A stretch of DNA of 64,000 bases from Impatiens glandulifera (Eukaryota; Streptophyta; Magnoliopsida; Ericales; Balsaminaceae): positions 27,149,616-27,213,615 of the forward strand of contig NC_061869.1 in NCBI RefSeq assembly GCF_907164915.1, written 5' to 3'. The translations under genes were made by a program, and so were the position numbers. Positions 1-12,257 of the stretch are shown in pieces. Below the pieces are notes generated by a model. It searched no databases and had not been told where the DNA came from. It saw only the letters and a list, made by a program, of their open reading frames with translations. How positions within the stretch are numbered: position 1 is the stretch's first letter; the number at the start of each line of letters is the position of its first letter.

Positions 1-1436
1 ATATCACATGATTTCTACAAAAGAAATCATAATGTTTCAAGCATCTTTGACCGAAGTCGCTTAAACATTTATTTCCGGTTGCACGTTTGCATCCCGTAAT
101 ATCGGCACGTTTGCCACATTATTTCTCAAATCAAACACAAATTTTCTTGCAGTTATTAGATTTCAAAAACATCAAATTAAACAAGTCTTTATGATGAAAT
201 TGAACCATGTATATCAAATATATAATCGAATAACATAATCAAATGATATGTCATATATATTATAATTACTTCATATATCATTAAACAAATATCTTTCTAA
301 AATACATCAATAATTGACAATTTATCTTTAATCAAATATAAATAACTAATTGTTATAAATAATTATTTATGTCATCAATTCAAACGTTTCTTAATTAATT
401 ATATGACTTTAACTTTTCATAAAAGTTTTTGTATACCAAAAGACAAATAGTTTTATGAAAAAAAAAATAGAATTTTATATTAAAACAAAATGCATTTATA
501 ATTGATCTTTATTCATATATGTATACTAATGCTATATAAACATATTATGAATGAACACGAATCATCATATTATTAACTAATATGCATGATATATATACAA
601 ATAATCACTTAGCAACATAATCAAATAAAATATAATTATAAATATATTTCATATCTTAATTGAAGCATTTACATTGCCATATTTTGAACAATAATCGACG
701 TGAAACGATTATACATGCTCAAAAATAACTTTGGGTAAATTGTTCTCACCGAGACAATTTTTGCAAAGACAATTTCGACTAACATAGTTGTGTCTTTTTA
801 AATGCATGATTATAATAAGTTCTAACACAAATAACTTATTTAATCTCAAGAAATTTAAATGCCTCAAAATATTAATAACAACATCATTTTAGCAAATTAA
901 ATTTCTATAATTTCTACACAAGAAATTAGAATGGCTCCAGCACTTAAAGAATCGTTAAGTGTGCCAATTCACATTTAATAATTTCTATAGAAGAAATTAA
1001 AATGATTTCAACATCCATGATTATTTAAATCAGATATCAGATATCATTCATCTCACAATTTTTTACACAAGAAATAGCAGTGATTTCAACATCAATGACT
1101 AGAGTCAATTTAGCAAGTCTGATTTTTACCAAGAAAAATCATTGACTATCCTTCATCTCATATTATTTTCACACAAGAAATTAGAATAATTTTAATATAG
1201 TTTCAGCATCAATGACTAAAGTCATTTTAACTAGTCTGATTTCTACCAAGAAATCATTGACTATCCATTCATATAATAATTTCAATAAAGAAATTTGAAT
1301 GATTCCACCATAAATGACTAGTGTCATTTTTTAACACATTCATCTAATAATTTCTATAGAAGAAATTTGAATGGTTTCGTCATAAATGACTAGTGTCATT
1401 TTTTAACACATCAGATTTCTACGAAAGAAACCATGA
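1..1436. repeat. AT-rich array of short palindromic repeats
   Basis: The stretch consists of degenerate units of about 70-90 bp. Two palindromes recur: ATTTCT-(3 to 5 nt)-AGAAAT, for example near 901-928, 981-998 and 1345-1361, and AATGACTAGTGTCATT near 1314-1329 and 1384-1399. Between them lie variants of TTCAACATCAATGAC. No open reading frame of note is present. The repeats are clearest between 900 and 1430 and fade to the left. Function is unknown; it may be part of a decayed non-autonomous element. Confidence 0.55.
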
Positions 1437-1503
1437 GATTCGAACTAGGGACCTTTAGCCTCCTTGCGCGTCTGAACTTCGAACCACTACGCCAATGCGC
1501 CAT
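1431..1503 (-). pseudogene. tRNA-derived relic (SINE-like or tRNA pseudogene)
   Basis: On the minus strand the sequence has a box A-like motif TGGCGTAGTGG (complement of 1484-1494) and a box B-like motif AGTTCGAATC (complement of 1437-1446) at tRNA-like spacing, within a GC-richer island in AT-rich DNA. The acceptor and T-stem pairings are poor, so a working tRNA is unlikely. It could be the head of a SINE or a decayed tRNA gene; I see no poly(A) or poly(T) tail to decide. Confidence 0.5.
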
Positions 1504-2359
1504 TTCCTTGTTGTACCGCTTTTATGACCTTTTGTCTTCTTTCTAGAGACAACTTATACTTCATATTTGACTAGACTCTGTCAACAAATGAATATATGTA
1601 CATTTAAAACGATAACTTATTATCATAATAAAATGTAATATATAAAACAATGTATAAATAAAGATATCATCTTTCTTTGTTTATTAAATCTTCCTACCAT
1701 ATTCTTATTAATTATATTGCTTAATTAAAAAGAAGATATATATTATAATTAATTATTTTAAAACTGAAACCATATGTTTCAATTATAATTAATTTTAACA
1801 CCATAAATTTTATAAAAATTGAAAGCTAACATATTAGTTACTTTCTTATTTTCATTCATTATTATTAATAATTTTAATAACCAAACAAATCTTCAAAATA
1901 AAACTAGAACAAATTAAATTAATTTTGTTCTAATTTATTTGATATATAATATTGATATAATGAATATACATATTAAAGTTCTTTAAGAAAAAATTTATAT
2001 CAAAATATATTAGCTTATAAAATTAAGCTTTAACAACATAAGAACATATGTGTTAATAATCAACATATTTATATACAATAAAGACTTATCTTTATTTGTT
2101 GATTTTTTTTTCTTAAGATGAATCATTTCCATTTTTCGAAATGAGCATTATCTCTTTCGCAACACCGCGACTCGTATTTCTGAAACATCAAAGACAAAAA
2201 AAATATTCGATGGCGCAAGCTCTTAAATAGCTTAACACAAAGAAACTGTTTTAAGATTGTTAGTATTCTTGTCTTGAAATAACAGAATATATATATAAAA
2301 TGGTGTTACAAATAAATAAAAATAAATAAGATATACAAAGAACGAAATCACCGATTGAG
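1504..2359. other. AT-rich intergenic DNA, nothing recognised
   Basis: Very AT-rich sequence with homopolymer runs and ATTAATTA-type words. No open frame, LTR boundary or structural RNA is recognisable here. Confidence 0.6.
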
Positions 2360-2640
2360 ATGTTGATTCGAGGCATGTGCTTAGCACATTTCCCTTAAAA
2401 CAGTTCCACCGTCTCCTGTTTGTGCTGGAGCTTATCGTAGATGGCTGTCTCCCAGGGTACAACGAATCTAGTAGTGATTCAGCACCAGAATCACTACACA
2501 ACGAACTTGACCAACGTACCTGAACTATCACCGGGATCAAAGCAGAATTGTGTGAAGCCACAATTAAAATGATCAATGGAAGGTTTTTCTGAAAAACTAA
2601 GAAGTAGCTAGCTTCTTGTGATGTTGAAAATAAAACCAAT
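2360..2640. other. GC-richer island of unknown origin
   Basis: About 280 bp of more complex sequence stands out from its AT-rich surroundings. An open frame of 135 codons crosses it on the minus strand (2232-2639), but it has an N-terminal hydrophobic run, low-complexity ends and no family motif I know, so I do not call a gene. It may be a fragment of an old LTR or an untranslated region. Confidence 0.3.
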
Positions 2641-3240
2641 TAAAATTCATTTAGGGTGATTAAAAGATATAAACTATGTAATTCTGCAATTGTTATATAT
2701 CTTCTTCACAACGTCTGATCAATTGAGATATATAAAGATAAATTAGTCAATCCACATAATGACTAATTTTTTAACGTAGGAATAAAATCAATTAATGCAA
2801 TCAATTGCATTTTCATCAGTTGCATGTGAAAGGTTTCAAATGTATGCATTTATCATTGCATTTGATTGAAAATTTCTCATTTGCACATTGATATTAATAC
2901 CCATTTAACTGACTCATTCAATTAATATTTAATCCAAATATATTATTTATTTTTATGCAATAAAATGCATTATGCAAATAAATTAAACCCCACTTCGATT
3001 AATTGAAAAATGCTACATTTTGCTATTTTTCCAATGTGGACGAATCCACTAACTCGATTTTATTCTTGGGACTCACGCATTCTCATTTCCATTCATATAA
3101 TGGAAATAATCTATATAGTCTAAATTCCAACAATTTATTGCAAATATTTTGTTTTCCTCATTCTTACAAATCTTCCGTTTTCCTCATCAATACAGATTTT
3201 CTGTTTCCATATTATTGAAAATCTTCTATTTATTTGTAAG
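2641..3240. other. AT-rich intergenic DNA, nothing recognised
   Basis: AT-rich spacer with short direct repeats of words such as TGCATTT and AATTAAT. A 71-codon open frame at 3003-3218 has no recognisable motif and is treated as chance. Confidence 0.5.
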
Positions 3241-4240
3241 AGTTGTAACGGGCCAAGAGTAATGCAACAAAGATTAGTGAAATGAGTGAATTTTGTATCC
3301 TATGCATGGGAGATGAGTACTGAACCAACAAACACAGATTTTATGGGAAAAAGATTCAAATTTAATGAACCTAGTTCTAAACCAAATAATACACCAACAC
3401 TAGTTGATTGACTACTCCAACGTAATGATGAATTGGACATGAGTTTGGACAAGGTTTTGCAAACATCATGAAAAAAGAGGTTGATTGAAAATTTGATTCC
3501 TTCAAATATTATACAAGATTTGGGGAAATTGGAAACCATACATGTGAATATCATTAGATGAAAGGTCACCCCATGGACTATTATGTTATATTAAGGGCTA
3601 GGATAAGAGTTTGATTGGCAATAAAACTCTTTCGAAGCCAAATGTGAATAAGTGAACATTATTTAAAATGATTAGTATAAATTCAACCACAAAAACCTTT
3701 TGGATATGATTATAGATCAAGATCACATGCTTAGTATGGTTGACTTCAAGGACGACAAAGAGAAAGATTCAATTTGCGAAGATGCCGATAGATTTTGGGA
3801 AGAGGATAAAGATGATGAGATTTCATTTACAAAGTATTAGAGAAATTAATCCTACATGTAGGGTATCGATAACTAGCTAAAATTTAAGAAGACAATTATG
3901 AGTGCCATATAGAAGGACATAACATAAGAAAGGGTTGAGTCAAAGCTGATGAGTCAAGAGCGCACAAAGGGGAGACGTGCTTTTACTTAATATGAATTAA
4001 ACCAATGTCAGAAACTTCATTTGTGAGTTGTTAATTATTTGATAACATTGAAAGAACTTATTGATTGTATCGAGAAAGCCTAGTATTTTTTTAACACAAC
4101 GCATGAAGAAAAGTTCAGAAATAGGGTTAATGACAAAGATTTCTGGGATATTAGATTGAATCATACAAAGGCATTATATATTTCTCTCTCGATGGTAGGA
4201 AATAATATCTCCATGCTACTTGTCTAAAAAAGATAAATAA
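3241..4240 (+). pseudogene. Coding-like debris, unassigned
   Basis: Codon-like composition runs through this stretch in several frames with many stops. Around 3730-3838 the plus strand reads an acidic peptide rich in Asp, Glu and Lys. Near 3900-3930 there is a CHIEGHN-like stretch that resembles part of a zinc knuckle (C-x-x-C-x-x-x-G-H-N) such as those in plant gag or MULE transposase proteins. Too little remains to name a family. It is probably a decayed transposon, not a host gene, because the surroundings are transposon remains. Confidence 0.25.
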
Positions 4241-4440
4241 GAGACATGAGTATCAACAAAGAAAACACACAAATAACACAAAATTTACGTGGAAATCAAA
4301 ACAAAAAAAAAAGAATAAGAGAAATTTTTTCATTATGTTGTCAATAAGAGATTATAACTTAGAGAGGGAGAGAAGAATAATGGTTGATATTGTGTATATT
4401 TTATATTATAAATAAGACCATATATTTAAGAATGCTAAAT
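4240..4440 (-). mobile_element. Degenerate Tnt1-like LTR fragment
   Basis: The words at 4265-4293 (ACACACAAATAACACAAAAT then TTACGTGG) closely resemble the LTR of the Tnt1-like element at 43525-43554. The sequence lies just left of a minus-strand RNase H relic, the position expected for a minus-strand 3' LTR. The outer boundary cannot be set because the sequence is too decayed. Confidence 0.4.
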
Positions 4441-5040
4441 TTAGTAATGGGGAGCGCCTTGGTCACCATATTAATATGATTATTATTAGTACGTCACGTG
4501 GAGTAATTGCATCACGTATAAAATGATATCGCACATCAATGTGCTTAGTTCTTTCATGGAATAATACTTTTTAGAAAAATATCATTTTGTCTATCACAAA
4601 AGACTTTCTATATCTATAAATCATTCTTGAGTTCTCTAAATAGGTGTTTCAGCCTAATAACTTCTTTATAAGCATCTATAATGACCATGTATTCTACCTC
4701 GGTAATAGACAATACGATTGTACTCTATAGAGTAGCTTTCTAACTAATTTCTCATATATCAATACAAAAACAAAACATATGAGCGATCTTCTTTTGTCAT
4801 GATTTCTAGCAAAATCAGAGTCGACATAACCGAAAACTCCATCTTTAGTCCTCCTAAACTCTAGGTGAACATCCGTTAAACCTCTTAAATACTGTAAGAT
4901 CCACAAAACTGATCTCCAATACTCTCTACCATAATTTGTCATGTATCGGCTAACTGCATTAACTAATTAAGTCAAATCTAATCGAGTACAACCCATTGCA
5001 TACATATGTAAACCAATGGCAATGAAATATAGATCTTATA
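4441..5040 (-). pseudogene. Copia reverse transcriptase/RNase H relic
   Basis: Read on the minus strand, 4694-4942 encodes a peptide typical of the connection and RNase H region of Copia polyproteins: a YWRSVLWILQYLRG-like stretch, then GYVDSDFA, then DKRRSL. These match the pattern found in the intact elements of this window ([27 protein letters not shown]). Flanking sequence out to 4441 and 5040 carries further frames of the same protein with stops and shifts. It ends abruptly at the LTR beginning at 5047, so the rest was probably cut off by that insertion. Inactive. Confidence 0.7.
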
Positions 5041-5046
5041 ATATAT

Positions 5047-6429
5047 TGTTAGCATCGGGTACAATAATGCAGGGGGTTGAATATTCTTGAACTAATAATC
5101 ACTTTAAATTATATTTTAATCATGTTAGAGATGAAAATTTGTTTCTCTTCTTCAAAAATCTTCGCAAACTCTTGAACGGATTCAAGTGTAAAATTTCTTG
5201 CTCGTTTTCAAGCGGCAAATAAACGATTACAAGATGTAGAAAAGAAATAATACAAGGAGTTTTATAGATGTTATGAGATAAAACTCCTATGTCACCCATT
5301 CTTATGTTTCAAGGTGTTTCACTAGAAGATTTTGATTCGTATAACAACTACACATACCCAGTTAGACAACTTACAACTAATTGTTTCTGAAATTTTAGCT
5401 AACACTCTGTTGAATAGATACAGTCCTGCTCAACTTACACTACTGAAATTATACTCAGGTAGTATAGTAATCTTAGAGAGAGTAAATCACAACAATTAGC
5501 AAAAAAAGAATTCATAATACGGAAGTTCAGGAAGCAAGTGCTGAGAGATTAAGAGTTTAGTGTGTAGAGAGCGAGAAATAAGAGATTCGTCGTTGTACAC
5601 TGATCACTTTTTATATTGAAGTGTAGCAACGGTCGAATGTTTATCTTTGATATGTGTCAACTTTCCATTAGACGTACGTCAGGTATATGGGAACGTACAT
5701 AAGAATATATATCCATTGGATCGTGGCGTACCGGATTGTACTGTAGAATATTCGGTAGAACGTGGTGTACTAGAATTTATAATACATGATAAAGAAATAA
5801 TTTAGTACGTGGAAGTTAAGCGTATAAAGTTGACTTGGCAAACGTCTAATAACGAACGTTGTTGTTTGCTTATGCTGATGAGTCATGCAGATAAGATGGA
5901 CACTTCTTCAGATTTCTACTCATGCTTCTTCATACTAGAGCGTTTGATGAGTAGAGACATCTGCTCGCGCACTTCTTCAGACCAGATCGTCTAATGAAGT
6001 GAGATGTATGCTCGCGCTTCTTCAGACTAACACGTCTGTTGAAGCAATATGTCTTCTCGTACACTTCTTTAGACCAGAGTGTCTGTTGACGTGAGACGCA
6101 TGCTCGTGCACTTCTTTAAAGTAGAGAGTCTGTTGAAATGAGACGTCTACTCGCGCACTTCTTCAGACTAGAGTGTCTGTTGAAGCAAGACGTCTTCTCG
6201 CGCTTCTTTAGATTAACACGTCTTTTGAAGCAAGACGTCTTCTCGCATACGTACCTACGCAAAGACAATTTACACAATTTAGTTTTGTTCATGAACACAT
6301 CATTAAAACTATGTCGTATTGATTTAAACTAATTCACCTTAGTTCATTTAAATCAATTAAAAAAATTTCCTTAATTAATTATTTCTATAATAATTAATTT
6401 TCCTTCTTCTTTATTTAACTTAATCCAAC
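5047..6429 (-). mobile_element. Copia 3' LTR (minus strand), relic element M
   Basis: On the plus strand the LTR runs from TGTTAGCATCGG to AATCCAACA, giving TG...CA ends. A polypurine tract (complement of 6430-6450, CATCATCAAAAAGAGGGAAAT on the minus strand) sits immediately inside its right end, so it is the 3' LTR of a minus-strand element. The accessory-gene relic to the right belongs to the same element. The interior holds a tandem array (5899-6246). The matching 5' LTR is not in the window. Confidence 0.7.
5899..6246. repeat. Tandem 44-47 bp repeats inside LTR of relic M
   Basis: Six clear copies, from about 5967 to 6245, plus degenerate ones to the left. Each copy contains CTTCTTCAGAC, a GTCTGTTGAAG-like word and AGACGTCTTCTCGCGC. 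The internal AGACGTCT palindrome makes each unit able to form a small hairpin. Copies differ by point changes and 2-4 bp indels. There are no unique spacers. Confidence 0.75.
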
Positions 6430-6450
6430 AATTTCCCTCTTTTTGATGAT
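6430..6450 (-). other. Polypurine tract of relic element M
   Basis: On the minus strand the purine-rich run AAAAAGAGGGAAAT lies directly before the LTR TG end. It parallels AAAAAAGGGGAAAT at 13247-13260 and AAAAAGGGAGAAAT at 38100-38113. In LTR retrotransposons this primes plus-strand DNA synthesis. Confidence 0.7.
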
Positions 6451-8608
6451 GTTAAAACTAAGTTAAAATTAGGCAATAAATAGTGAATAAGAACTTTGTA
6501 TAAACATGAAAAACATAAGATATACAAGGTTTGAGATTCCCCCTATTAATTATGGATAGAGATATTTTCCCCAGCCTCGACGACCTCTTCCACGATCTGC
6601 ACCTTGGCCATCTCCTCGGCTACCTCCTCGTCCTTCTCTATCTGGGTTCCTTCAGGAACGAGTGCCCCGAGCGGAAGTTCCCTCTCAATGGTTACCTTCC
6701 CCTTTTTAACATTATCAAGAGCAAGGGCATCAACTTTGGCAACTTCAGCAGCTGCATCTTCTTCAGCTTGGAAGCGTTGAGGAACTGCGTCGGCATATTT
6801 GATTCACTCTACTTCTACTGTTTTGAGGGATTTAGATATTTCGAGCATCTGATGGGTGAATATACCCATTGAAGACATTGTCTCATTGTGCAAATGGAAG
6901 GCGGTCGAGATCAAGGTTGACTGCATCATGGTCATCTGGTTTCTGATCAAAGAAACTTCACCCAAAGTCCTCGCTAACTCTTTGATTGCATTACCTTGAG
7001 CTAGGGCTGCATTAGTAGTAGCTTTTGCGTCCGAGGAGGTTCGCTCTTCCAGAATCTCCAACTTTTTAAAATTGTATTAATTCTCTATTGTATTGGCGCA
7101 AGCGCTTACATAATAAAGTTCTGGACATTGAGGGTTTAGGGGAATGATGGGCTGAAGAGACGATGTGGGAACCAGTTGGGACAGAGTAAAGAGGGGAGGG
7201 AGGAAATCTTACCTCAATAGCAGACTTTTCTGGTTCTTTAGCTGGAGATGAGTCTCGAGGCACATTTATCATAATTAGAGACTCATTGTTTTCTTCTTCA
7301 ATCTCAGCGTGCAGATCCCTGATAAATTCATTAGAACTAAGAGATTTATCGGAGATGGATTTCTTGGACGTAGAGAGAGCAGAACGTTTGGACTTAAGGG
7401 AAGATCACCTTTCCCTAGACGTTTCCTTGTCTGATGAGATTGTTTCAGACGTGGTCCTATTAGAGACATGAGCTAAGTGCAGCTCAGCAGTCGTGCAAGG
7501 CTCCTTCTTGGAAAAAGAATTATGCTCAGACGTGGTCAACTGTTCAGGAGTAGAGGAAGTCTCCTTCTGTGCAACTTTTAAGACCGAATCCTCAACAATA
7601 GAGGAGACTTGCTTATGCTCAACAGATTGAGACAACACCTTCTCAGCAGACAGAAGAATAATTTGTTGCTCTTCAGATTCAGGGAGCTACAACTCAAAAG
7701 AGTGAAGATCCGCCTACTCTTTAACTAATGAAGTCTATTACTACTCAGGAGTGAAAAGATCTTGAACACGAATCTCCTCAACAGACCGAGCAGGAGGAGA
7801 CTGTAAATTTTCAATGAATATCAACTCCTCTTTAGCATCCAAGCTATTTAGCTCAACATTGGGCGCATTCTTACGCAGTTCATCAGTTTTGAACGACTCT
7901 GTGCCATGAAGAAAGTACATAGTTGTTGAGCTATATGAGTCCATGATTAATTGCAGACGGATGTTAACCTTGTCTTCTACCTCATCCGTTCTCTCTAAAG
8001 GATTATAGTTGGCCTCCTTTTGGTTGATGATTGGGAATAAGGCACGCCCTCTAGCGACTACAACAATGAGCTCTCTTCGTTTGAGAGCCTCATTAACATC
8101 CTGGATGTGGGTCCAAGTGAGGACCGATTTCTTCAACTTAAGTTGTGTCTTCCACTACTTACATACATTGGTACCCTAAATAACTTCATTGAACTTTGTA
8201 TGAAGTCTTATGCTGCACCATTAGTCAAAAGATTATATTCTCTAAGAGGAAATTGTCTCAACATCCTCTATGATGAGGTCAAGAGTTTACTACAAATTCG
8301 AGAGAGATTCGGGAATGTCATCAATAACCAATGGTCCTTTACCCTTACCTATAAATTCTACAATCTTGGGACCTAGGGCAAGTTCTTTGAAGATGATACC
8401 CTGTGCAGCTTGAATCTATCTTACTATGGCTACTAGAGAAAGCTGGAAACGAGAACTGCTTCCTTCAAAGAAACAACTTCAAGTTAAGAGGTAACAGTCA
8501 GTTCTTCAATAGGAATCTGAACAACTGCTGTCTTGGCAACCAGACCAGCAACTTCAGCAGCCGTTGATGCTGCAGGAGAGACAACAACGTCCCCTACAGG
8601 TCTTTCTT
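6451..8608 (-). pseudogene. Decayed accessory gene, C-terminal part (relic M)
   Basis: The minus strand holds broken frames in order: a segment at about 8340-8400 reading a PKIVEFIGKGKGPL-like peptide, then 8136-7741 (a peptide with RGRALFPI and a hydrophobic/charged helix ending near YFLHG), then Ser/Thr/Glu-rich stretches (7638-7405), then 7061-6804 with a helical, possibly coiled-coil peptide. The same order occurs in the plus-strand relic at 9270-13035 (PKLVEVIRKGKDVA, RGIALFPIL, RYVHG), so both descend from one gene family. Placed between pol and the 3' LTR, it corresponds in position to accessory gene C of elements 1 and 2, to which it may be distantly related. Stops and frameshifts make it inactive. 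It is cut at 8608 by an LTR fragment. Confidence 0.6.
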
Positions 8609-9250
8609 TGTTAGAAAAATTAAGGAAGTTAATTTTACCCGGCCAAAGAACTTAATCAAACTCAATATTCTTGTGTAGGTACAGATCAAGCCGCATCATA
8701 TCGGCTGAAGTACATGATTAAATGATCTGGTCATAAGTCTATAAAACCGGCTGAACTCCTCAACCGGATCGGCTAGCAAAAGATGATTCATCCGGTTGAC
8801 TCTCTCGTATTGAAGATCATAAAAGTTAAACATAAAGATATGAAAAGTGGTGAATCTGATAAAATGACGTAATATGACGACATAGAGATATCTCGAAAAT
8901 ACAAAAGAAGATAAGATATGGATCAGAAACATGCAACGAAAACAATGATGAAACTGGTTATCCAACTCTACAAATAACCTTTGATTCAGGCGGCTGACTT
9001 GGTGCATGCATACCATGTGTCAAAAATACAAGCCGACCTAAGTGCATGACTGCCAAGTGTCCGAAATGACAAAGCGTGCACGCAACCTCTAAACCGGATC
9101 GGCGTGGCTTCAAATGACCAATCAAGCGGAGAGAGAAAATTATGACCGTTGTCATATTTTCTCTATAAATAGAAGCACACGGTGCCGAAGAAACATACGC
9201 ATGAGATCTCTACGAAAAAGCTTATTTAAGAGAGAAGAAACAACAAACAT
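8609..9250 (+). mobile_element. Truncated LTR of the element 1/2 type
   Basis: It begins TGTTAGAAAAATTAAGGAAGTTAATTTT, close to the element 1 LTR start at 25369, continues with GTGTAGGTACAGATCAA (compare GTGCAGGTACAGATCAA at 25436) and reaches a TATA box (TATAAATAG, 9164-9172). Similarity to the other LTRs fades soon after the TATA box, and accessory-gene-like sequence follows from about 9270. The 3' end of the LTR is missing. The exact break between 9170 and 9300 cannot be fixed by eye. Confidence 0.6.
9164..9172 (+). promoter_or_regulatory. TATA box of truncated LTR
   Basis: TATAAATAG lies at the position of TATAAAAG in the element 1 and 2 LTRs, after a conserved GACCGTT word. Confidence 0.5.
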
Positions 9251-9269
9251 AAGATCTATGTTGCGAAGA

Positions 9270-10971
9270 TCATCAAGGTCCTCTATTTCAAGAGGAGAAA
9301 ATTCAAAGGCGCCCCGCTCATCTAAATCGATGAAAGAGGCATCGAAGGTAATCTCTCCTCAATCTCTGCCCAGAGTGCCTAAATTCAATGTTCCTGAGAA
9401 GGAACAAGATAAGTCTGATTTTATTCCTGTTAAGGAATCTGCTGCCGAGCCAACTGTTGAGCCAGTTAGTCCAACCAATGAAAATTTAACAGGGTTGCGT
9501 CTCTTGTTCGTCAACCTGATCTTATAACCGCGGGTGCTACAGAACGTGTTGAACAAGAGCAAGGTGTTGCTCTTACCTCTGCTGTTGTTGTTGAATGCGA
9601 AAAGGCTAATTCTATATTAATAGAAATGCCTCACGTCCCAAACATTGTCCCAACGGAGTCTTTGGTGACTGACAAGATTGTACCAGCCGAACCTACACCA
9701 GGACTCTTCATCAAACCCCTGTCTGCCCATGAAATCATGTGTTCCACAAGAAAATCCGCTTGAATCGTTTTTGGGGAACCAAGACCCTTTCCAAAGCTTG
9801 TCGAAGTAATCAGAAAAGGGAAGGATGTTGCTATGAATCATGATGAAGAAGCTTCTGAGGCAACGTGTATTGTTGACTTCATGATGGATCAGATAAAGGG
9901 AGTTGCTACTGAAAAGATTGAGATCTTTGATACTTGGTATCTAAACAGAATGTCTATCAAGTACACCGGGTCATCAAAGGCAAAGGCATAACCAGTCCAT
10001 GGTTACAGCTCGTCAAAAATGAGAAATGAGTCTTGAAGTGGGCCAAGACTTCAGAGATGTATGAAGCTCTTAAGAGAAAATAGTTGGTTGAAGCAAACCT
10101 GAGAGGAATAGCCCTCTTTCCTATTTTGTAGGCCAGAAGAGCCAACTTCCACTCTCTAGAGAACAGTACCAAAGCTGAAGAGAAAGCCTTGAAGAGATTG
10201 GACGAGATCATTGAGGATTATATTTCGGTGGTTACACGGTACGTTCATGGAGCAAGCTGCTTAGGAGCTAGCCCATTTGGTAGTTCCTCAGATGAGGATG
10301 AACGAATGGACATCTCTGATGATTCTGCTGCAGATAAAGATGAGCAAGCTATTGCTCATCTGATTGAAGTTGGAAGTTTTTTCTACCGAAGAAAAACGTC
10401 TAATGTCTTAACCCTCTATTTAGCAAGCCAAGGAATCTATTCAAATGAACCCATCTATTGAAGAAGAAGAAGTTATTCAAGAGCATGTTCAAGCACTTGA
10501 AGAAGATGTTGATCAAGAGCCTGTTCAAGCTCTTGTTTCAAAAGAAAAAGAAGTTGTTGAAGAGCCTGTTCAAGCTCTTATTACCCATGAAGAAGAAGTG
10601 GTGGAATCCCCTGTTGTCAAATCATAGGCATCTCAAGAAAAAGAGGCTGAAGTCAGTCAGCCTAATGTTACCAGATCGGAGGGAAAACCCTCAAAAGACA
10701 AAGAAGCAGAGAAGAGTTCCTCATCTGAGGGGGAACGAGCGAATGTTAATTCATCCAAACCTCTACCATTTTCGGATATAAATGCTGCAAACATTTATGA
10801 TAATATTCTCCACCCTTATAACAATTCAGGAAATCTGCTCGAGAGAATTGACAGGGCATATGAAGAAATGGAAAATGTAGAAGAAGATAAATCTGAAAGT
10901 ATGTCAGATGAACTAGACAAGTATATGCAATTTCATGATCACTTCAACCATATTCAGACCTTTGTAGCTTA
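9270..10971 (+). pseudogene. Decayed accessory gene, left part (relic X)
   Basis: Successive plus-strand frames encode a Pro/Glu/Ser-rich stretch (to about 9527), a PKLVEVIRKGK-like segment (about 9780-9830), an acidic helix region, an RGIALFPIL segment (about 10105-10130), and a peptide ending RYVHG near 10250. Then comes an acidic repeat region (10445-10627) in which the peptide EEPVQAL or variants recur about four times with period 14-16 residues. Stops and shifts break it repeatedly. The gene continues across the solo LTR at 12258. Segment order matches the minus-strand relic at 6451-8608. Role unknown; from its place it is the last gene before a 3' LTR. Confidence 0.6.
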
Positions 10972-12257
10972 TGTTAGATAAAATCAGACCGGTTAAATAG
11001 AACTTAACAAACAAATTTCCCGTGCAGGAACGGTTAAAGAACCAGGATCAGTCAAATAATCCAACCGGTCAAGTAATCCAACCGATCAGGAAAATAAGAC
11101 CGGTTAGAAGACAAGGCAAAAGGCGTATCCAAAACCGGAAGTCATCCGGTTAACCTGAAGTTATGAAAAACCTGAAGTCATTCGGTCAACCTAAACAACC
11201 GGTAGAAATCCTAAACCGAAATGCATCCAATCGGAAAAACCGATGAAGAAGCTACTTAGAGAAAGAAGCTAAGAACATCAAACTAAGTACAATCTACAAA
11301 TCGATGCAAACAGATACTTTGAGTATCTGCAGAAGATGATACCAAAGGAACAGACTATAACATTGCCATATCCATACAAGTCTGAGGATATTCTGCAGGC
11401 TGCAGTAGACCGCTTGAAGAGATCTTTCCATTCTGGTACAAGTCAGAGGCGCAACCTTTCAGGTGCAGGCAACTGCCAAGCCGACAGTTGCCACATTAAG
11501 TAAAAGACAAACCTAGCCGGTTTGACCTATGCACTAGAAGCCTAAACCGCCAGGTCTGAATCACTGAACCTCTGCTCAGCCAATCAGACTCAAGGAGAAG
11601 AAATGTGACCGTTGGCACATTTCACCAATAAAAGAAGGAGTTGAAGTGGAGTAAACGTAGTTACCAGTCCTACCAGCTACAAGCTCTAAGAATTATAAAT
11701 TACAAGTTTATATGTCTACAAGATTCAAGGTTTTAAGTGTGCATTTGAAGTAAGATTACAATTTCGGTGAAAATTGTACGAGTGTTTAACGAGCAGCAAA
11801 TAAGTCTCGATCGGATTGTGTTTTTGTATTCTTTAGTGAATATCTTTCTCGCGATTTCGAGAAGAATGGGTGACGTAGGAGTTTTATCTCTGAACATCCA
11901 TAAAAACATGTCTTGTTCTTTACTTTCTACCGGCTTTACATTCTAACTGATCTATACTAACCGACTCATACCGCCCTAACCGATTCAACATCACCTAAAC
12001 CGATTTACTGAATCTCAAACCGACCCACTAAAACTCCAAACCGACCTTATCCAAATCCGGCCTTATTCATCCCGTGTGCGTGTTGCTTCTGTCTGAAGCA
12101 AACCATTTCCGCACTTGGACTCGGTTCAAGGGTTTGTGACAGCCTGTGTAGTATTGAAACCCGGTGTTAATCTCTAACCGGATTAAACACCAACCTTTGA
12201 GTAAAAGGTGATAACCGGCCAGACCCCGGTTCCCCAGCCCCGACCTAGATCCTAACA
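10972..12257 (+). mobile_element. Solo LTR (element 1/2 type) with 5-bp TSD
   Basis: The sequence starts TGTTAGATAAAATCAGACCGG and ends GATCCTAACA, the same TG...CA termini and CCTAACA end as the LTRs of elements 1 and 2. It is flanked by a perfect 5-bp duplication GCTTA (10967-10971 and 12258-12262). It contains the CCGGTT-rich 5' half and the GGGTGACGTAGGAG word near 11868-11881 shared with other LTRs. No internal element sequence is present, so it is a solo LTR, normally the product of recombination between two LTRs. Removing it joins the accessory-gene frame on both sides. Confidence 0.85.

Noticed and set aside
1431..1503. Functional tRNA gene
   Set aside because: Box A and B words are present, but acceptor and T-stem pairing fail and no clear anticodon loop can be drawn.
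2232..2639. 135-codon minus-strand open frame as a gene
   Set aside because: Low-complexity ends, no motif, and a composition typical of chance frames in AT-rich DNA.
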